A DNA stretch of 64,000 nucleotides from Rhodothermus sp. (GTDB taxonomy: Bacteria > Bacteroidota > Rhodothermia > Rhodothermales > Rhodothermaceae), in the NCBI GenBank assembly GCA_030950375.1, contig JAUZRN010000033.1, forward strand, positions 1 through 64,000, given 5' to 3'. The notes beneath the pieces were generated by a model. The model had not been told where the DNA came from and ran no database searches. It saw nothing but the letters and a program-made list of their open reading frames with translations. Shown here piece by piece: positions 45,172-54,362 of this stretch. Positions within the stretch are counted from its first letter, which is position 1. Each line of letters opens with the position of its first letter. A program made the position numbers and the translations under genes.

Positions 45172-46449
45172 ATGCCTACCGCCCGACTGATCCTTGACGA
45201 CACGACCATCGAGCTGCCTGTCCTTGAAGGTACCGAAGGCGAACGGGCCATTGATATTCGCAAGCTTCGGAGCCAGACCGGCTATATCACGTACGATCCT
45301 GGTCTGGCCAACACCGGTTCGTGCCAGAGCCGCATTACGTTCATTAATGGTGAGGCCGGAATTCTGCGTTATCGGGGCTATGCGATCGAAGACCTGGTGG
45401 CGCACTCTTCGTTTGTGGAGGTCAGCTATTTGCTCATCTATGGTGAGTTACCCACCCGCGCTCAGCTGGAGCAGTTTCAGGATCGCCTGACCCGCCACAG
45501 TCTGCTCCACGAAGACATGAAAAAGTTCTTCGAGGGCTATCCACCCAGCGCGCACCCGATGAGCGTCCTGTCGGCCATGGTGGCCTCGCTCTCAACCTAT
45601 TATCCAGATTCGGCGGATCCGGAAATTACCGAGCTCAACATGATCCGCCTGTTGGCCAAGCTGAAGACGATCGCTGCTTTTTCTTTTAAGAAATCCATTG
45701 GCCAGCCCTACGTCTACCCACGCAATGATCTCAGCTACACGGCGGACTTCCTGCACATGATGTTCGCTGTACCTTCGGAGCCTTATGAAGTACCGCCGCT
45801 TTTCGAGAAAGTGCTGGACGTACTGCTCATCCTGCATGCCGACCACGAGCAGAACTGTAGCACCTCGACCGTACGCATGGTGGGCAGCAGTGGAGCCGAC
45901 CTGTTTGCCTCTATCTCGGCTGGTATCAGTGCGCTTTCTGGACCGTTGCACGGAGGAGCCAATCAGGCGGTTATCCGGATGCTGGAAGCCATTCATCAGG
46001 ATGGCGGCAATTATCAGAAATATCTTGCCAAAGCCAAAGATCCGAACGATCCTTTTCGGCTGATGGGTTTTGGCCACCGCGTTTACAAGAACTTTGACCC
46101 GCGGGCCCGGCTGATTAAGAAGCTGGTCGATCAGGTCTTCAACGAAATGGGCATCCACGATCCGCTGCTGGAAATTGCCCAGAAGTTGGAAGAAGCGGCC
46201 CTGCAGGACGAATACTTCATTGAGCGAAAGCTCTACCCGAACATCGACTTCTATAGCGGCATCCTGTACCGGGCGATGGGCATCCCGACCAACATGTACA
46301 CCGTACTGTTTGCTATGGGCCGTCTGCCCGGCTGGATTGCCCAGTGGAAGGAGATGCGGGAGGACCCGCACACGCGCATTTACCGGCCGCGCCAGATTTA
46401 TCAGGGCGCCCCTTATCGGCCCTACGTACCCCTTGAGGCACGGGGCTAA
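45172..46449 (+). CDS. gltA: Citrate synthase
   Basis: A 425-residue type II (hexameric, NADH-sensitive class by length) citrate synthase that condenses oxaloacetate and acetyl-CoA. Catalytic residues are His260 (SGPLHGGANQAV), His302 (FGHRVYKNFDPRA) and Asp359 (YPNIDFYSG). The N-terminal beta-rich extension (ARLILDDTTIELPVLEG) and the YDPGLANTGSCQSRITFINGE segment are typical of the bacterial long form. ATG at 45172 has CGGAG 7 nt upstream. It stands alone and converges on the anti-sigma gene. Confidence 0.96.
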   Translation: MPTARLILDDTTIELPVLEGTEGERAIDIRKLRSQTGYITYDPGLANTGSCQSRITFINGEAGILRYRGYAIEDLVAHSSFVEVSYLLIYGELPTRAQLEQFQDRLTRHSLLHEDMKKFFEGYPPSAHPMSVLSAMVASLSTYYPDSADPEITELNMIRLLAKLKTIAAFSFKKSIGQPYVYPRNDLSYTADFLHMMFAVPSEPYEVPPLFEKVLDVLLILHADHEQNCSTSTVRMVGSSGADLFASISAGISALSGPLHGGANQAVIRMLEAIHQDGGNYQKYLAKAKDPNDPFRLMGFGHRVYKNFDPRARLIKKLVDQVFNEMGIHDPLLEIAQKLEEAALQDEYFIERKLYPNIDFYSGILYRAMGIPTNMYTVLFAMGRLPGWIAQWKEMREDPHTRIYRPRQIYQGAPYRPYVPLEARG

Positions 46450-46450
46450 C

Positions 46451-46469
46451 CCGGTATGACAGATACCGG
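46451..46469. terminator. Small hairpin between convergent gltA and anti-sigma genes
   Basis: CCGGTAT-gacag-ATACCGG, a perfect 7-bp stem in a 24-bp convergent gap. There is no T tract on either side, so a terminator role is only suggested by position. Confidence 0.35.
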
Positions 46470-46473
46470 TGTG

Positions 46474-46764
46474 CTATGCATTCGAAGGAGGCTCTTCAAA
46501 AAGCCGTTCGCGCAGAAAGGATAAGGTGTGTTCGATGAGTGCGGGTGGAGGTTCGGGAACGTCGGCTGCCTGGCGGACCAGCTCGATCGTTTTCCGGTAC
46601 TGATCCAGATAGGCCTGGCAGTCGTCGCAATCCTGTAGGTGGGCTTCAAAAGCAGCCCGCGTATGCGCATCCAGTGCGCCGTCCAGATAGGCTGCCAGAA
46701 AACGGTTGACGTCTTCACAGGTGAGCCGACGACGGCCCAGCCATCTCTGCAACCATGCTTTCAT
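46474..46764 (-). CDS. Zinc-finger (ZAS) anti-sigma factor
   Basis: A 96-residue soluble anti-sigma factor. The ZAS motif is seen as CEDVNRFLAAYLDGALD followed by HLQDCDDCQ (His42, Cys46, Cys49, with Cys16 as likely fourth ligand). A C-terminal helix (ALIEHTLSFLRERLF) could contact the sigma factor. No membrane segment is present, so the signal is probably cytoplasmic, such as redox or zinc state. Its ATG overlaps the stop of the sigma gene by 4 bp, which fixes the pairing. Confidence 0.88.
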   Translation of the reverse strand: MKAWLQRWLGRRRLTCEDVNRFLAAYLDGALDAHTRAAFEAHLQDCDDCQAYLDQYRKTIELVRQAADVPEPPPALIEHTLSFLRERLFEEPPSNA

Positions 46765-47363
46765 AGATCCTCTGGTTCGATATAGGGGCTGAGGAGTGCC
46801 CGCAATGCCTGCCGGGCCCGGTGCAAACGCACGCGAACGGCTCCTTCGCTCAGCTTCAACAGTTGCGCCACCTCTTCGGTAGAAAACCCCTCGATGTCAC
46901 GTAGCAATATGATTTCCCGGTAGTTGTCCGGTAGCCGGTCAATGGCTTCCCGGACCAGTCGGCGCAGATCCTCACGTGCTACCAGCACATCCGGTGGCCA
47001 GGGCCGATAGCGCTGGGCATACATCCCCTGAGAAAAGGCCGGCTGCAACCGATCCAGGTCTGCCTCTTCCATGGGAGCATAACGTCGGTTCTTGCGCAAC
47101 AGCACCCGTGCCTGATTCAGGGCAATGCCGTAGAGCCAGGTCGTCAACCGCGCATCGCCTCGGAACGTATTGATCCGGTAAAATGCCTGCAGGAAAGTTT
47201 CCTGCATAACATGCTTTGCGGCCTCCTCTTCCCCCAACATCCGCAGCAGAAAGCGAAACAGTCGTGGACTTTCTGCACGTACCAGGGCCTCAAAGGCGGC
47301 CGGATCACCTCGTTTCAGTGCCTCCAGGTCATACGCAGGGGATGTTGGGGAAAGATCGGACAC
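46761..47363 (-). CDS. ECF-type RNA polymerase sigma factor
   Basis: A 200-residue ECF sigma factor with regions 2 and 4 only. Region 2 spans about 15-90 (FRFLLRMLGEEEAAKHVMQETFLQAFYRINTFRGDARLTTWLYGIALNQA), region 4 spans about 130-190 (LPDNYREIILLRDIEGFSTEEVAQLLKLSEGAVRVRLHRARQALR). The start is GTG at 47363. It is coupled to a soluble zinc-finger anti-sigma factor directly behind it. No obvious ECF-type promoter repeat was located upstream within 50 bp, so autoregulation is not shown. Confidence 0.93.
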   Translation of the reverse strand: MSDLSPTSPAYDLEALKRGDPAAFEALVRAESPRLFRFLLRMLGEEEAAKHVMQETFLQAFYRINTFRGDARLTTWLYGIALNQARVLLRKNRRYAPMEEADLDRLQPAFSQGMYAQRYRPWPPDVLVAREDLRRLVREAIDRLPDNYREIILLRDIEGFSTEEVAQLLKLSEGAVRVRLHRARQALRALLSPYIEPEDL

Positions 47364-47411
47364 GACGTTGTATGCTGTGGTCCGTGACGCCCTGGCGTTA
47401 CAGGCCCGGTT

Positions 47412-48065
47412 TCAGGTCGAACGTTCGTTCTCTACCCATTGCACGGCGTGCTGCATGAGCTCGGCCGCATTGCGTAGGCCCAGTTTGGCTTTAATGCGCG
47501 CCCGGTAAGACTCGACGGTTTTGACGGAAAGGTGCAGCCGTTCGGCGATCTCCCGGGTGCTGAGTCCTCGTCCGGTCAACTCAAACACTTCCAGCTCCCG
47601 ATCGCTGAGCAGCTCAAGAGGCGACTGGCCGGCTGACCGTCGATGACCGGCCATGCTCATCAGCAGGCGCTCACTGACTTCTTCGCTTACATAGAGTCCG
47701 CCTGCCAGTACCCGGCGTACGGCCCTGACGATAACGTCGACGGCCTCAACCTTCATCACGTAGCCCCGCGCGCCGGCCCGGATCGCTCGCTCTGCATACA
47801 GCGCCTCGTCGTGCCGGGAAATAATCAGTACAGGCAGCTCTGGATTCCAGACATGCAGATGCTTGATCAACTCCAGACCGCTCATGCCCGGCAACGAAAT
47901 GTCCACGATAACCAGATCAGGCCGCACTTCGTCCAGCATACCCAGCGCTTCTTCCGCAGAAGCAGCCTGTCCGCACACCTCCAGATCGGGCTCGGCCTCC
48001 AGCGTCAGGGCCAGTCCTTTGCGGACCAGCGGGTGGTCATCGACGATCAAGATCCGTTTTTTCAT
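47412..48065 (-). CDS. NarL/FixJ-family response regulator
   Basis: 217 residues. Receiver domain about 1-120 with acidic pair Asp9-Asp10 (ILIVDDHPLV) and phosphoacceptor Asp55 (LVIVDISLPGMSG), followed by a LuxR-type helix-turn-helix about 150-212 (LSDRELEVFELTGRGLSTREIAERLHLSVKTVESYRARIKAKLG). It directly follows the histidine kinase gene (6-bp gap) and is its cognate partner. Targets are not indicated, but the ECF sigma gene follows 48 bp downstream in the same direction. Confidence 0.94.
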   Translation of the reverse strand: MKKRILIVDDHPLVRKGLALTLEAEPDLEVCGQAASAEEALGMLDEVRPDLVIVDISLPGMSGLELIKHLHVWNPELPVLIISRHDEALYAERAIRAGARGYVMKVEAVDVIVRAVRRVLAGGLYVSEEVSERLLMSMAGHRRSAGQSPLELLSDRELEVFELTGRGLSTREIAERLHLSVKTVESYRARIKAKLGLRNAAELMQHAVQWVENERST

Positions 48066-48071
48066 GATGCT

Positions 48072-50036
48072 TCAGGGGATCAGTTCGCTTTCCGGAAGCA
48101 CCTGCGAAGCATCGGCTGGCAACACACGGCCGGTCAGGGGGACGACGGCATGCACTTCGGTGCCTCCCTCTCGTCGCCGCCGGATTTCCAGATGACCGCC
48201 CAGCAAACGTGCCCGGTAGTGCATGATACGCAGGCCCATACCACGCGTCGCTGGAAGCTCTTCCGGGATGCCCACCCCATCATCACGTACCCACAGATGG
48301 AGTGCCTCGTCATCGGCCGCCAGCATGACGGTCACCGTCTGCGCCTGTCCATGCCGCACTGCATTGTTTAGCGCTTCCTGCACGATACGATACAGATGGG
48401 TGGCGACCAGGTTGTCGGCAACAGGTACTTCTTTTTCTGTTTGAAATATGCAGCGAATGCCGAAAAGCTGCTCGGCCTGACGGGTCAGGCGATGCAACGC
48501 CGCCTGCAGGCCGTTCGCCTCCAGTTCGACGGGAATCAGACCGCGCGCCAGCGTGCGGGCCTGCTGGTCAGCCTGACGAATCAACGCTGTCAGCTCTTCC
48601 AGTTCGCGGGCTTCAGGCCGTCCCTCGGCAGCCAGCCGACGGGCCAGACTCTGACTGATAAGCGCCATTCCGGTCAGCATCTGACCGAGCCCATCGTGCA
48701 GGTCCTGGCCAATACTACGTCGTTCTTCGTCGCTAATGCGCAGGATCTCCTGTTCCAGCCGCCGTGTCTCCGAAAGATCGCGTACGATCCCTGTAAATAG
48801 CCGTCGATCGGGCAGACGCACCTCGCTGACAGCCAGATACATGGGAAACGTCGTGCCGTCTTTGCGCAAGCCGGTCACTTCCCGACCACGCCCGATGATG
48901 CGACGACGACCGGTCTCAAGATAATTGCGGAGGTAGCGGTCATGCTGCTCCCGATAGGGTGCGGGCATCAGCACCGAGATATTCTGCCCGATAACTTCCT
49001 CGGCCCGATAGCCGAAAATGCGTTCAGCAGCCGGATTAAACAACAAAATTTGACCGGTCTCATCAATGGTGATGATGGCATCGACAGCCGTTTCCACAAT
49101 GGCGCGATAGCGCGCTTCACTCTCGCGCAATGCTTCTTCGTGTTCCTGGCGTTCGATCGCTGTGGCCAGCACATGCGCAACTGCCTGCAAAAAATGAATG
49201 TCGTCATGTGAAAAGACCCGAGGACGACAGGTATGCGCGCCCAGTACTCCCCAGGAACGGCCATCGACAAAGATGGGCACGCTCAGACCGGCCTGCACGC
49301 CATGCCGTTGGAGCAGTTCCGGACGGGCAAAGCGGGTCTCTCGAGCAAAGTCTTCCACAACGACGGCCCCTCCAGCGCGCAATGTATAGCCGGCCTGGGA
49401 GTCGGTGCCAGCCGGCACGCGGCATGTCCCCACCAATCCCTCCTGCCAGCCATAACCGGCCACCAGCAACAATTCGCGTTCCTCAGGAAGCAAACGGAGC
49501 ACCTGAGCCAGCTCAACACCCAGGGCAGCCGCCACGCGTTCTGTAGCATATTCCAGCAGTAACGGTAGCGGCATATTGGCAAGCGCCCGACGGCCCAGCT
49601 CAGACACGACGGCCTGCTGCCCGACCCGCACCTGGAGCTCACGCTCAATGTCCCAGCGACGTTGCCGGGCCCGTGCCCGTCGCACCAGCAGCTGCAGCCG
49701 TGCTTTCAGCAGGGCAGGCGGAGCCCCGACATCCAGCAGATCATCAACCCCCGAACCGAGCAGAACGTCCAGCGATTCGGGTGTGGTACGATCTGAAAGC
49801 GCCGCGACCAACACCACTTGCTCACCCCCGGCCGTCGCCCGCACCACCTCGACCTGTTCCCGAAGCCCTTCCGGATAGCCAAAAAGGATGAGCAGATGCG
49901 GCAACCTGTCCGGAGCCGGCGGTAAGGTGCCCAGCTGGAAGACAACACTCACCCCACCCTCCTCGCGAAGCAGCCGACTCAAATGTCGCCCCATGCTCCG
50001 CGAAGCGCCCCAGATTCCCACCTGTATCGGCATCAT
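48072..50036 (-). CDS. Sensor histidine kinase with GAF and PAS domains (NarX/HisKA_3 type)
   Basis: A 654-residue kinase without membrane segments. In order: an N-terminal receiver-like domain (about 1-125) that lacks the phosphoacceptor Asp (PHLLILFGYPEG at that strand), a GAF domain (about 140-295, with LSVPIFVDGRSWGVLGAHTC), a PAS domain (about 303-425, AIITIDETGQILLFNPAAERIFGYRAEEVIG), the HisKA_3 phospho-acceptor His447 (SIGQDLHDGLGQ) and an ATPase domain (EALNNAVRHGQ, DDGVGIPEELP, GMGLRIMHYRARLLGG). The signal is thus cytoplasmic, perhaps through a GAF or PAS ligand. It forms an operon with the response regulator. Confidence 0.92.
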   Translation of the reverse strand: MMPIQVGIWGASRSMGRHLSRLLREEGGVSVVFQLGTLPPAPDRLPHLLILFGYPEGLREQVEVVRATAGGEQVVLVAALSDRTTPESLDVLLGSGVDDLLDVGAPPALLKARLQLLVRRARARQRRWDIERELQVRVGQQAVVSELGRRALANMPLPLLLEYATERVAAALGVELAQVLRLLPEERELLLVAGYGWQEGLVGTCRVPAGTDSQAGYTLRAGGAVVVEDFARETRFARPELLQRHGVQAGLSVPIFVDGRSWGVLGAHTCRPRVFSHDDIHFLQAVAHVLATAIERQEHEEALRESEARYRAIVETAVDAIITIDETGQILLFNPAAERIFGYRAEEVIGQNISVLMPAPYREQHDRYLRNYLETGRRRIIGRGREVTGLRKDGTTFPMYLAVSEVRLPDRRLFTGIVRDLSETRRLEQEILRISDEERRSIGQDLHDGLGQMLTGMALISQSLARRLAAEGRPEARELEELTALIRQADQQARTLARGLIPVELEANGLQAALHRLTRQAEQLFGIRCIFQTEKEVPVADNLVATHLYRIVQEALNNAVRHGQAQTVTVMLAADDEALHLWVRDDGVGIPEELPATRGMGLRIMHYRARLLGGHLEIRRRREGGTEVHAVVPLTGRVLPADASQVLPESELIP

Positions 50037-50109
50037 CCTACAATTGACGGGCTAACGTGCGGCCTGATCACTCCCTCGAGGCTCACGCTCCAGGAAGTAT
50101 AGGTACCCT

Positions 50110-50283
50110 TCAGGCGGCACGCAAGCCAACGCAGCAGGTTCCCAGCACCACAGCCGCACTGCTCGCCGTGTCCAGCCGCGCCTCCGGTCCCAGCTTATAG
50201 GCCAGAAAAACAAAAAATGCCACCATAAGCACAAACACCAGTACGATGGTCACCAACAACCATCGAGACGTAACTTCCGCCAT
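50110..50283 (-). CDS. Small single-span membrane protein
   Basis: 57 residues starting at ATG 50283, preceded by CTGGAGAAG. One strong membrane helix (WLLVTIVLVFVLMVAFFVFLAY) is followed by a short tail with two cysteines (GTCCVGL). No family recognised. The frame is open to 50385, but the upstream part has no protein-like features. It sits between the kinase gene and the glycosyltransferase fusion gene, in the same direction. Confidence 0.5.
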   Translation of the reverse strand: MAEVTSRWLLVTIVLVFVLMVAFFVFLAYKLGPEARLDTASSAAVVLGTCCVGLRAA

Positions 50284-50353
50284 TGTACTTCTCCAGTAAG
50301 TTCCAGCAGGCACACCAACCCTTAATAACCATACTTGCTCAGAATTCGTCAAG

Positions 50354-52501
50354 TTAAAATGCCGCAATGAGCACAATATGATCACGCAAAGCCGGGTACT
50401 GCTCTAACAACGTGTGCATGCGACCACTCACTGGCCCGGGCCCTTGAGCAAAGCAGAATCGCTCCACTTCAAAGCCTGCCTCACTGACGACTTTGCAAAG
50501 CGTATACGGCGTAAACCAGAAGCGATGATCGGAGTTGATGATTTCCAGATGCTGACGAGCAGCTTGATAATTCAGCCACTTCAGCGCGTTCGGTACGGTA
50601 AGAATCAGACGGTCTACCAGATCTTGATACTTCTGATGGATCTGTTCCAGAAAAGCCACGGGATTCCCAATGTGTTCCAGCACTTCGCCCAGGACCATGT
50701 AATCCCAATGCTCCGCCTTCAGCGCTTCAGGCACCGGATCGGTGAGCACGTTGTGCCGGTAAATCGTATACCCGAACCGGCGCGCTACTGCAATGGCTTC
50801 TTCGTCTACGTCTAACCCAATGCATCGACGGGCTACATGCGCCAGCTCGGCATGCACCCAGCGTCCCTGATGCAGTTTCTGTTCAATCAACGGAGCATGA
50901 TCGGCACACCCCACATCCAAGATCGCCCGATCTGTCACCAGATGCTTCAACAAGTCTTGCCGGTAGACCAGCGGTGCTCCGGGACGCGCAATGGTCACCC
51001 TGAGCCCATTGTCAAATGCTGCGCCTGTCAGGTACGACTTCCAGGTAGCAATCTCGACCCATGCATTCCCATCATATGGGTGCACCTCCTGCTTTTTAGA
51101 GGTCCCGTTGACTCCATGCAACGGAGTACTCGGCAACTTCAGGGTCGTAAGCAGCGCCTCAATCGCTTCGATCTGTGCCGTCTGGTTGAAACGCTGAGCT
51201 ATCCAATCTCGATACCTCCAGCTGTCATACTCCTCCGCCCGAATCAGGTGAACAAATTCATCCACACTTCGGAACAACCACGACGCAGGGAATAGCTGTT
51301 CTGCTCCTCGAAAATGATGCACTACAGGCTTGAGGCCACAGGCAGCAGCTTCCAGAATGTTGTACGGACACCCTTCATGCACACTGGTCGAAATCAGGTA
51401 GTGCTTATCCTCCAACCAGGCATCAATATCTTCCACCCATCCCTCCATGATCACATGATCCTGAAGCCCCATGGCCTGGATCATGTGCTGCCAGTATACC
51501 TCAAAACACCAATCCTGATGAATACCGGCTACGAACAAACGATACCGCTTATCCTCCTGCACTAATCTATGAATACACTGAAGCAACAGAACTGGATTTT
51601 CCCGAGAGTTGATGTATCCCACATAGGCCAGATTGAACCCGGGTTGACGCTCCTTAAAGGCAAATCGCTCCAGATCAACGCCGTTCGGAATAACCGTTTT
51701 GTCTACCTGATAGGCGGCGAGAGGAAAATATGCCTCAAAGAGTTGCTGCATGTGGGGCGCCACAAATACCAGTCGGTCCACAAAATCCCAGTTCACCTGT
51801 CGAGGAAAATCAGCGAAAATCTCACGGCTGTGCAACCGACAGACGACGGCCGCGCGTTTTTCTAAATGCTGACTGGCCTCCACCAGGATTCGATCGCACC
51901 ATTCAAACCAGACAACATCGGCCCAGTCCAGCGCCTCCTGAATCTTCGACAGCTCCACCTGCTCTGTAAAATGGTACACGCGTACGTGGTGGCGTCGGGC
52001 CAGCCGTTCTTCTATATCAAAAATGAACCGCGTGTGCGGACCGCATACGAAGGCGACCTTGAGCACCTGCCGACCGGGTTCGGTCGGTTCGCCCAGATAG
52101 ATGCCGGGATGGGCATTCAGTGTCGCTTCCCACTGCTTGCGCGCAGCGCGTGCCAGATCCTTTTCATACTTGCGTTTCTGCTCACTATCGGGGATCCCTT
52201 CCTGGTAACGTAGAAACGTCTCGATAGCCAGGTCGAATTGATTATATCGAAGCAGCTGGTCGATCAGGTTGAAAAAGGCATTTTCATGGCGGGGATCTGC
52301 CTGCAATGCTCGCTCGAAGCACTCGACGGCTTTCTCCAATTGGCCCAACTCGGCATACGTCAACCCTGCATCGTTCAGGGCATAGGGATTCTCAGGATCC
52401 TTCTGCAGTACCGCCTCGAACGTCTGCAGGGCCTGGGTGTAAGCGCCTTTCAGAAACAGATCTTCTCCTTTCAGCAACTGGGTCTTTAGCTCTTCGCGCA
52501 T
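50354..52501 (-). CDS. TPR - glycosyltransferase - methyltransferase fusion protein
   Basis: About 715 residues with three parts. TPR repeats come first (about 1-115, ALQTFEAVLQKDPENPYALNDAGLTYAELGQ), then a GT-B glycosyltransferase of GT4 type (about 150-440, VDKTVIPNGVDLERF, FNLAYVGYINSRENPVLLL, HYLISTSVHEGCPYNILEAAACGLKPVV), then a class I SAM methyltransferase (about 500-700, ILDVGCADHAPL, CIGLDVDEEAIAVARRFGY, YMVLGEVLEHIGNP). ATG 52501 is chosen; a GTG at 52549 is the alternative. This build suits glycosylation and methylation of a surface polymer or protein. The flagellar operon begins 1.1 kb away, so flagellin is one candidate target, but no direct link is visible. Confidence 0.85.
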   Translation of the reverse strand: MREELKTQLLKGEDLFLKGAYTQALQTFEAVLQKDPENPYALNDAGLTYAELGQLEKAVECFERALQADPRHENAFFNLIDQLLRYNQFDLAIETFLRYQEGIPDSEQKRKYEKDLARAARKQWEATLNAHPGIYLGEPTEPGRQVLKVAFVCGPHTRFIFDIEERLARRHHVRVYHFTEQVELSKIQEALDWADVVWFEWCDRILVEASQHLEKRAAVVCRLHSREIFADFPRQVNWDFVDRLVFVAPHMQQLFEAYFPLAAYQVDKTVIPNGVDLERFAFKERQPGFNLAYVGYINSRENPVLLLQCIHRLVQEDKRYRLFVAGIHQDWCFEVYWQHMIQAMGLQDHVIMEGWVEDIDAWLEDKHYLISTSVHEGCPYNILEAAACGLKPVVHHFRGAEQLFPASWLFRSVDEFVHLIRAEEYDSWRYRDWIAQRFNQTAQIEAIEALLTTLKLPSTPLHGVNGTSKKQEVHPYDGNAWVEIATWKSYLTGAAFDNGLRVTIARPGAPLVYRQDLLKHLVTDRAILDVGCADHAPLIEQKLHQGRWVHAELAHVARRCIGLDVDEEAIAVARRFGYTIYRHNVLTDPVPEALKAEHWDYMVLGEVLEHIGNPVAFLEQIHQKYQDLVDRLILTVPNALKWLNYQAARQHLEIINSDHRFWFTPYTLCKVVSEAGFEVERFCFAQGPGPVSGRMHTLLEQYPALRDHIVLIAAF

Positions 52502-52577
52502 CGTACGTACCGGCAGGTGATAGGATAAAAGCTCCGTCGGTATCCCCACAAAGGCATTGCCATGCGTCCCTCGGAGC

Positions 52578-53444
52578 TTACGAGAGGCCCGGATAGCGAG
52601 GATCCAGATTGAAGAAAGCCTTCAGTGCGGCAAAAAGCGCAGGGTGACGGTGCGCCAGTAGGTCGGGACGCTCGAAAAAGTTTTCCACGGCCACGGCAAA
52701 AAATTCGGCTGCATTTGTGGCAGCATAGGGTCTCAGGAGCGAACGTCCCTGCCGGATCCTTACCATCTCCTGCCGGATCAGCCGTCGCCAGGCTTCAGCC
52801 GAGGCCGGGTCCAGGAGCGTCGGCATCCCGTCGGCCTCCAGGTCGCCAAAATCGAACACATGCGCCAGTTCGTGTAGCACCACATTGCTGCCATCATCAG
52901 GCACAGCCCATCCTTCCTTAACAGCTTTCACCGAAAGAATGATCGGCCCCTGGGCATGGGCCATACCGTCAAATTCGCCGGTAGTGTCCTCGTAGTAATC
53001 TTCGTCGAACCGGTCGGCATAAAACAGAATGGTGCGCCGTGCAGGCCATTCCCAGTCGGGCCGTCCATGCAACAGCAGCGCAGCACCGGCAGCCACGGCC
53101 AGTCGGAGCTCATCGGTGACCTCAACGCCCACCCCTTCAAACCGCTGTTCAGCCAAGAAAAACTGCACGTCCCGTTCAAAGCGGCGACGTCCTTCCGTAT
53201 TGAGCGCCCGATAGAATGGCACATGCGCATCCAGCCACCGACGCCAGGCTGCTGGAAAGGGGCGACGGGCCAGGCGCCAGCGCTGAAGTGGCCTTCGGCT
53301 TCCTACCAGCAACACGCCCACTGCCACTATCCCACCCGGCCAGCTTCCAATTCCTGCACGTAGTCCGACCAGGCCTGTCAGCCCCCCCAGGACCAACGCC
53401 AGCACTCCATAAAACCACACCGTAATGGGCCGTACAATCTGCAT
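52578..53444 (-). CDS. MtfA-type (M90) zinc metallopeptidase
   Basis: 288 residues. A hydrophobic N-terminal part (two segments, about 8-45) suggests membrane attachment. The catalytic domain carries the zinc motif HELAH in NVVLHELAHVFDFGDLEADG, with GVEVTDELRLAVAAGAALLLHG upstream and a C-terminal AATNAAEFFAVAVENFFERPDLL, all typical of the M90 family. MtfA in E. coli binds the Mlc repressor, but M90 proteins are broader in role. It is near the start of the flagellar operon but on the opposite strand. Confidence 0.85.
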   Translation of the reverse strand: MQIVRPITVWFYGVLALVLGGLTGLVGLRAGIGSWPGGIVAVGVLLVGSRRPLQRWRLARRPFPAAWRRWLDAHVPFYRALNTEGRRRFERDVQFFLAEQRFEGVGVEVTDELRLAVAAGAALLLHGRPDWEWPARRTILFYADRFDEDYYEDTTGEFDGMAHAQGPIILSVKAVKEGWAVPDDGSNVVLHELAHVFDFGDLEADGMPTLLDPASAEAWRRLIRQEMVRIRQGRSLLRPYAATNAAEFFAVAVENFFERPDLLAHRHPALFAALKAFFNLDPRYPGLS

Positions 53445-53558
53445 AGTATCGCCTGCCTTTCTCCGAATTCAAGGAAAAGTTGCCCGTTTTCCTGGAAAAT
53501 TATGCCTGTCGCCTGCCTGCCGTATCGGATAAATGCGCCTGTTTTCACAGGGATTCCC

Positions 53559-53574
53559 TTGGCAACGCTTTTGC
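53559..53574 (+). promoter_or_regulatory. Candidate sigma-54 promoter of the flagellar operon
   Basis: TTGGCAACGCTTTTGC contains the essential GG (53561-53562), exactly 10 bp, then GC (53573-53574), in the context TTGGCA-N6-TTTTGC. The consensus is YTGGCACG-N4-TTGCW, and 13 of 16 positions agree. The predicted start is about 30 nt before the flgF ATG. Many flagellar genes use sigma-54, but no enhancer-binding regulator or upstream activator site was found in the window. Confidence 0.4.
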
Positions 53575-53615
53575 CGGGACAGGGGCATGGTATCCACCGT
53601 CATCCTACCAGGCCT

Positions 53616-54344
53616 ATGCTGCTACGTTTGCAAAATGCTGCAGCCTCAATGACCGAAGCCATCCGTCAGCAGGAACGCCTGGCCAACAACCTGGCCAACG
53701 TCAACACGGCTGGTTTCAAGCAGGAACGGTTCTTTGTAGAGGCGCTGAATGAACGCCTCGACGTCGAACGTTCACCCCGCAGCGACCGTCGCCTGACGCA
53801 GTGGAATGACATGGCCCAGGGGGCTTTCGAGTACACCGGTAATCCCCTGGACGTGGCCATTGAAGGAGACGGATTCTTTGTGGTCACCGACGAGACCACA
53901 GGGGCCACCTTCTATACACGGGCCGGTCAGTTCCGCCTGGATGCCGAAGGCTACCTGCGCACGATTGATGGTCTGCTCGTCGAAGGTAGAGACGGCCCGA
54001 TTCAAATCTTGCCCCATGAGCGCAACCGTTCGCTTTCGATCAGCCAGGACGGCGTGCTTCGCGCCGACGAGCGCGAAGTTGCCCGTCTGCTCCTGGTGCG
54101 CTTTGCCCGACCGGAAGCCCTGCAGCGCGTGGAAGGTGCTCGCTTTGCGGCTCCTGACCAGGAGCCACTCCCGATCGAGTCGCCTCATCTACGTCCCGGG
54201 TTTCTGGAAAGCAGCAATGTAAACCCGGTGCTTGCCATGACGGAAATGATCGAGCACTTTCACCGCTTCGCCACCCAGCAGAAGGTCATCCAGACCACCG
54301 ACCAGCTGCTGGGCGCGATCACCCGTGAGCTCGGAAAATTCTAA
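53616..54344 (+). CDS. flgF: Flagellar basal-body rod protein FlgF
   Basis: About 242 residues. N-terminal rod motif RLQNAAASMTEAIRQQERLANNLANVNTAGFKQERF is followed by NPLDVAIEGDGFFVV and a C-terminal pair of helices (PGFLESSNVNPVLAMTEMIEHFHRFATQQKVIQTTDQLL). This is the proximal-rod layout, distinct from the next gene by its shorter length. The ATG at 53616 is used because the motif begins there; the open frame reaches 53502 without support. First gene of the flagellar operon; flgG follows after 18 bp. Confidence 0.9.
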   Translation: MLLRLQNAAASMTEAIRQQERLANNLANVNTAGFKQERFFVEALNERLDVERSPRSDRRLTQWNDMAQGAFEYTGNPLDVAIEGDGFFVVTDETTGATFYTRAGQFRLDAEGYLRTIDGLLVEGRDGPIQILPHERNRSLSISQDGVLRADEREVARLLLVRFARPEALQRVEGARFAAPDQEPLPIESPHLRPGFLESSNVNPVLAMTEMIEHFHRFATQQKVIQTTDQLLGAITRELGKF

Positions 54345-54362
54345 ACCAGCTGTTGTTTTCCC

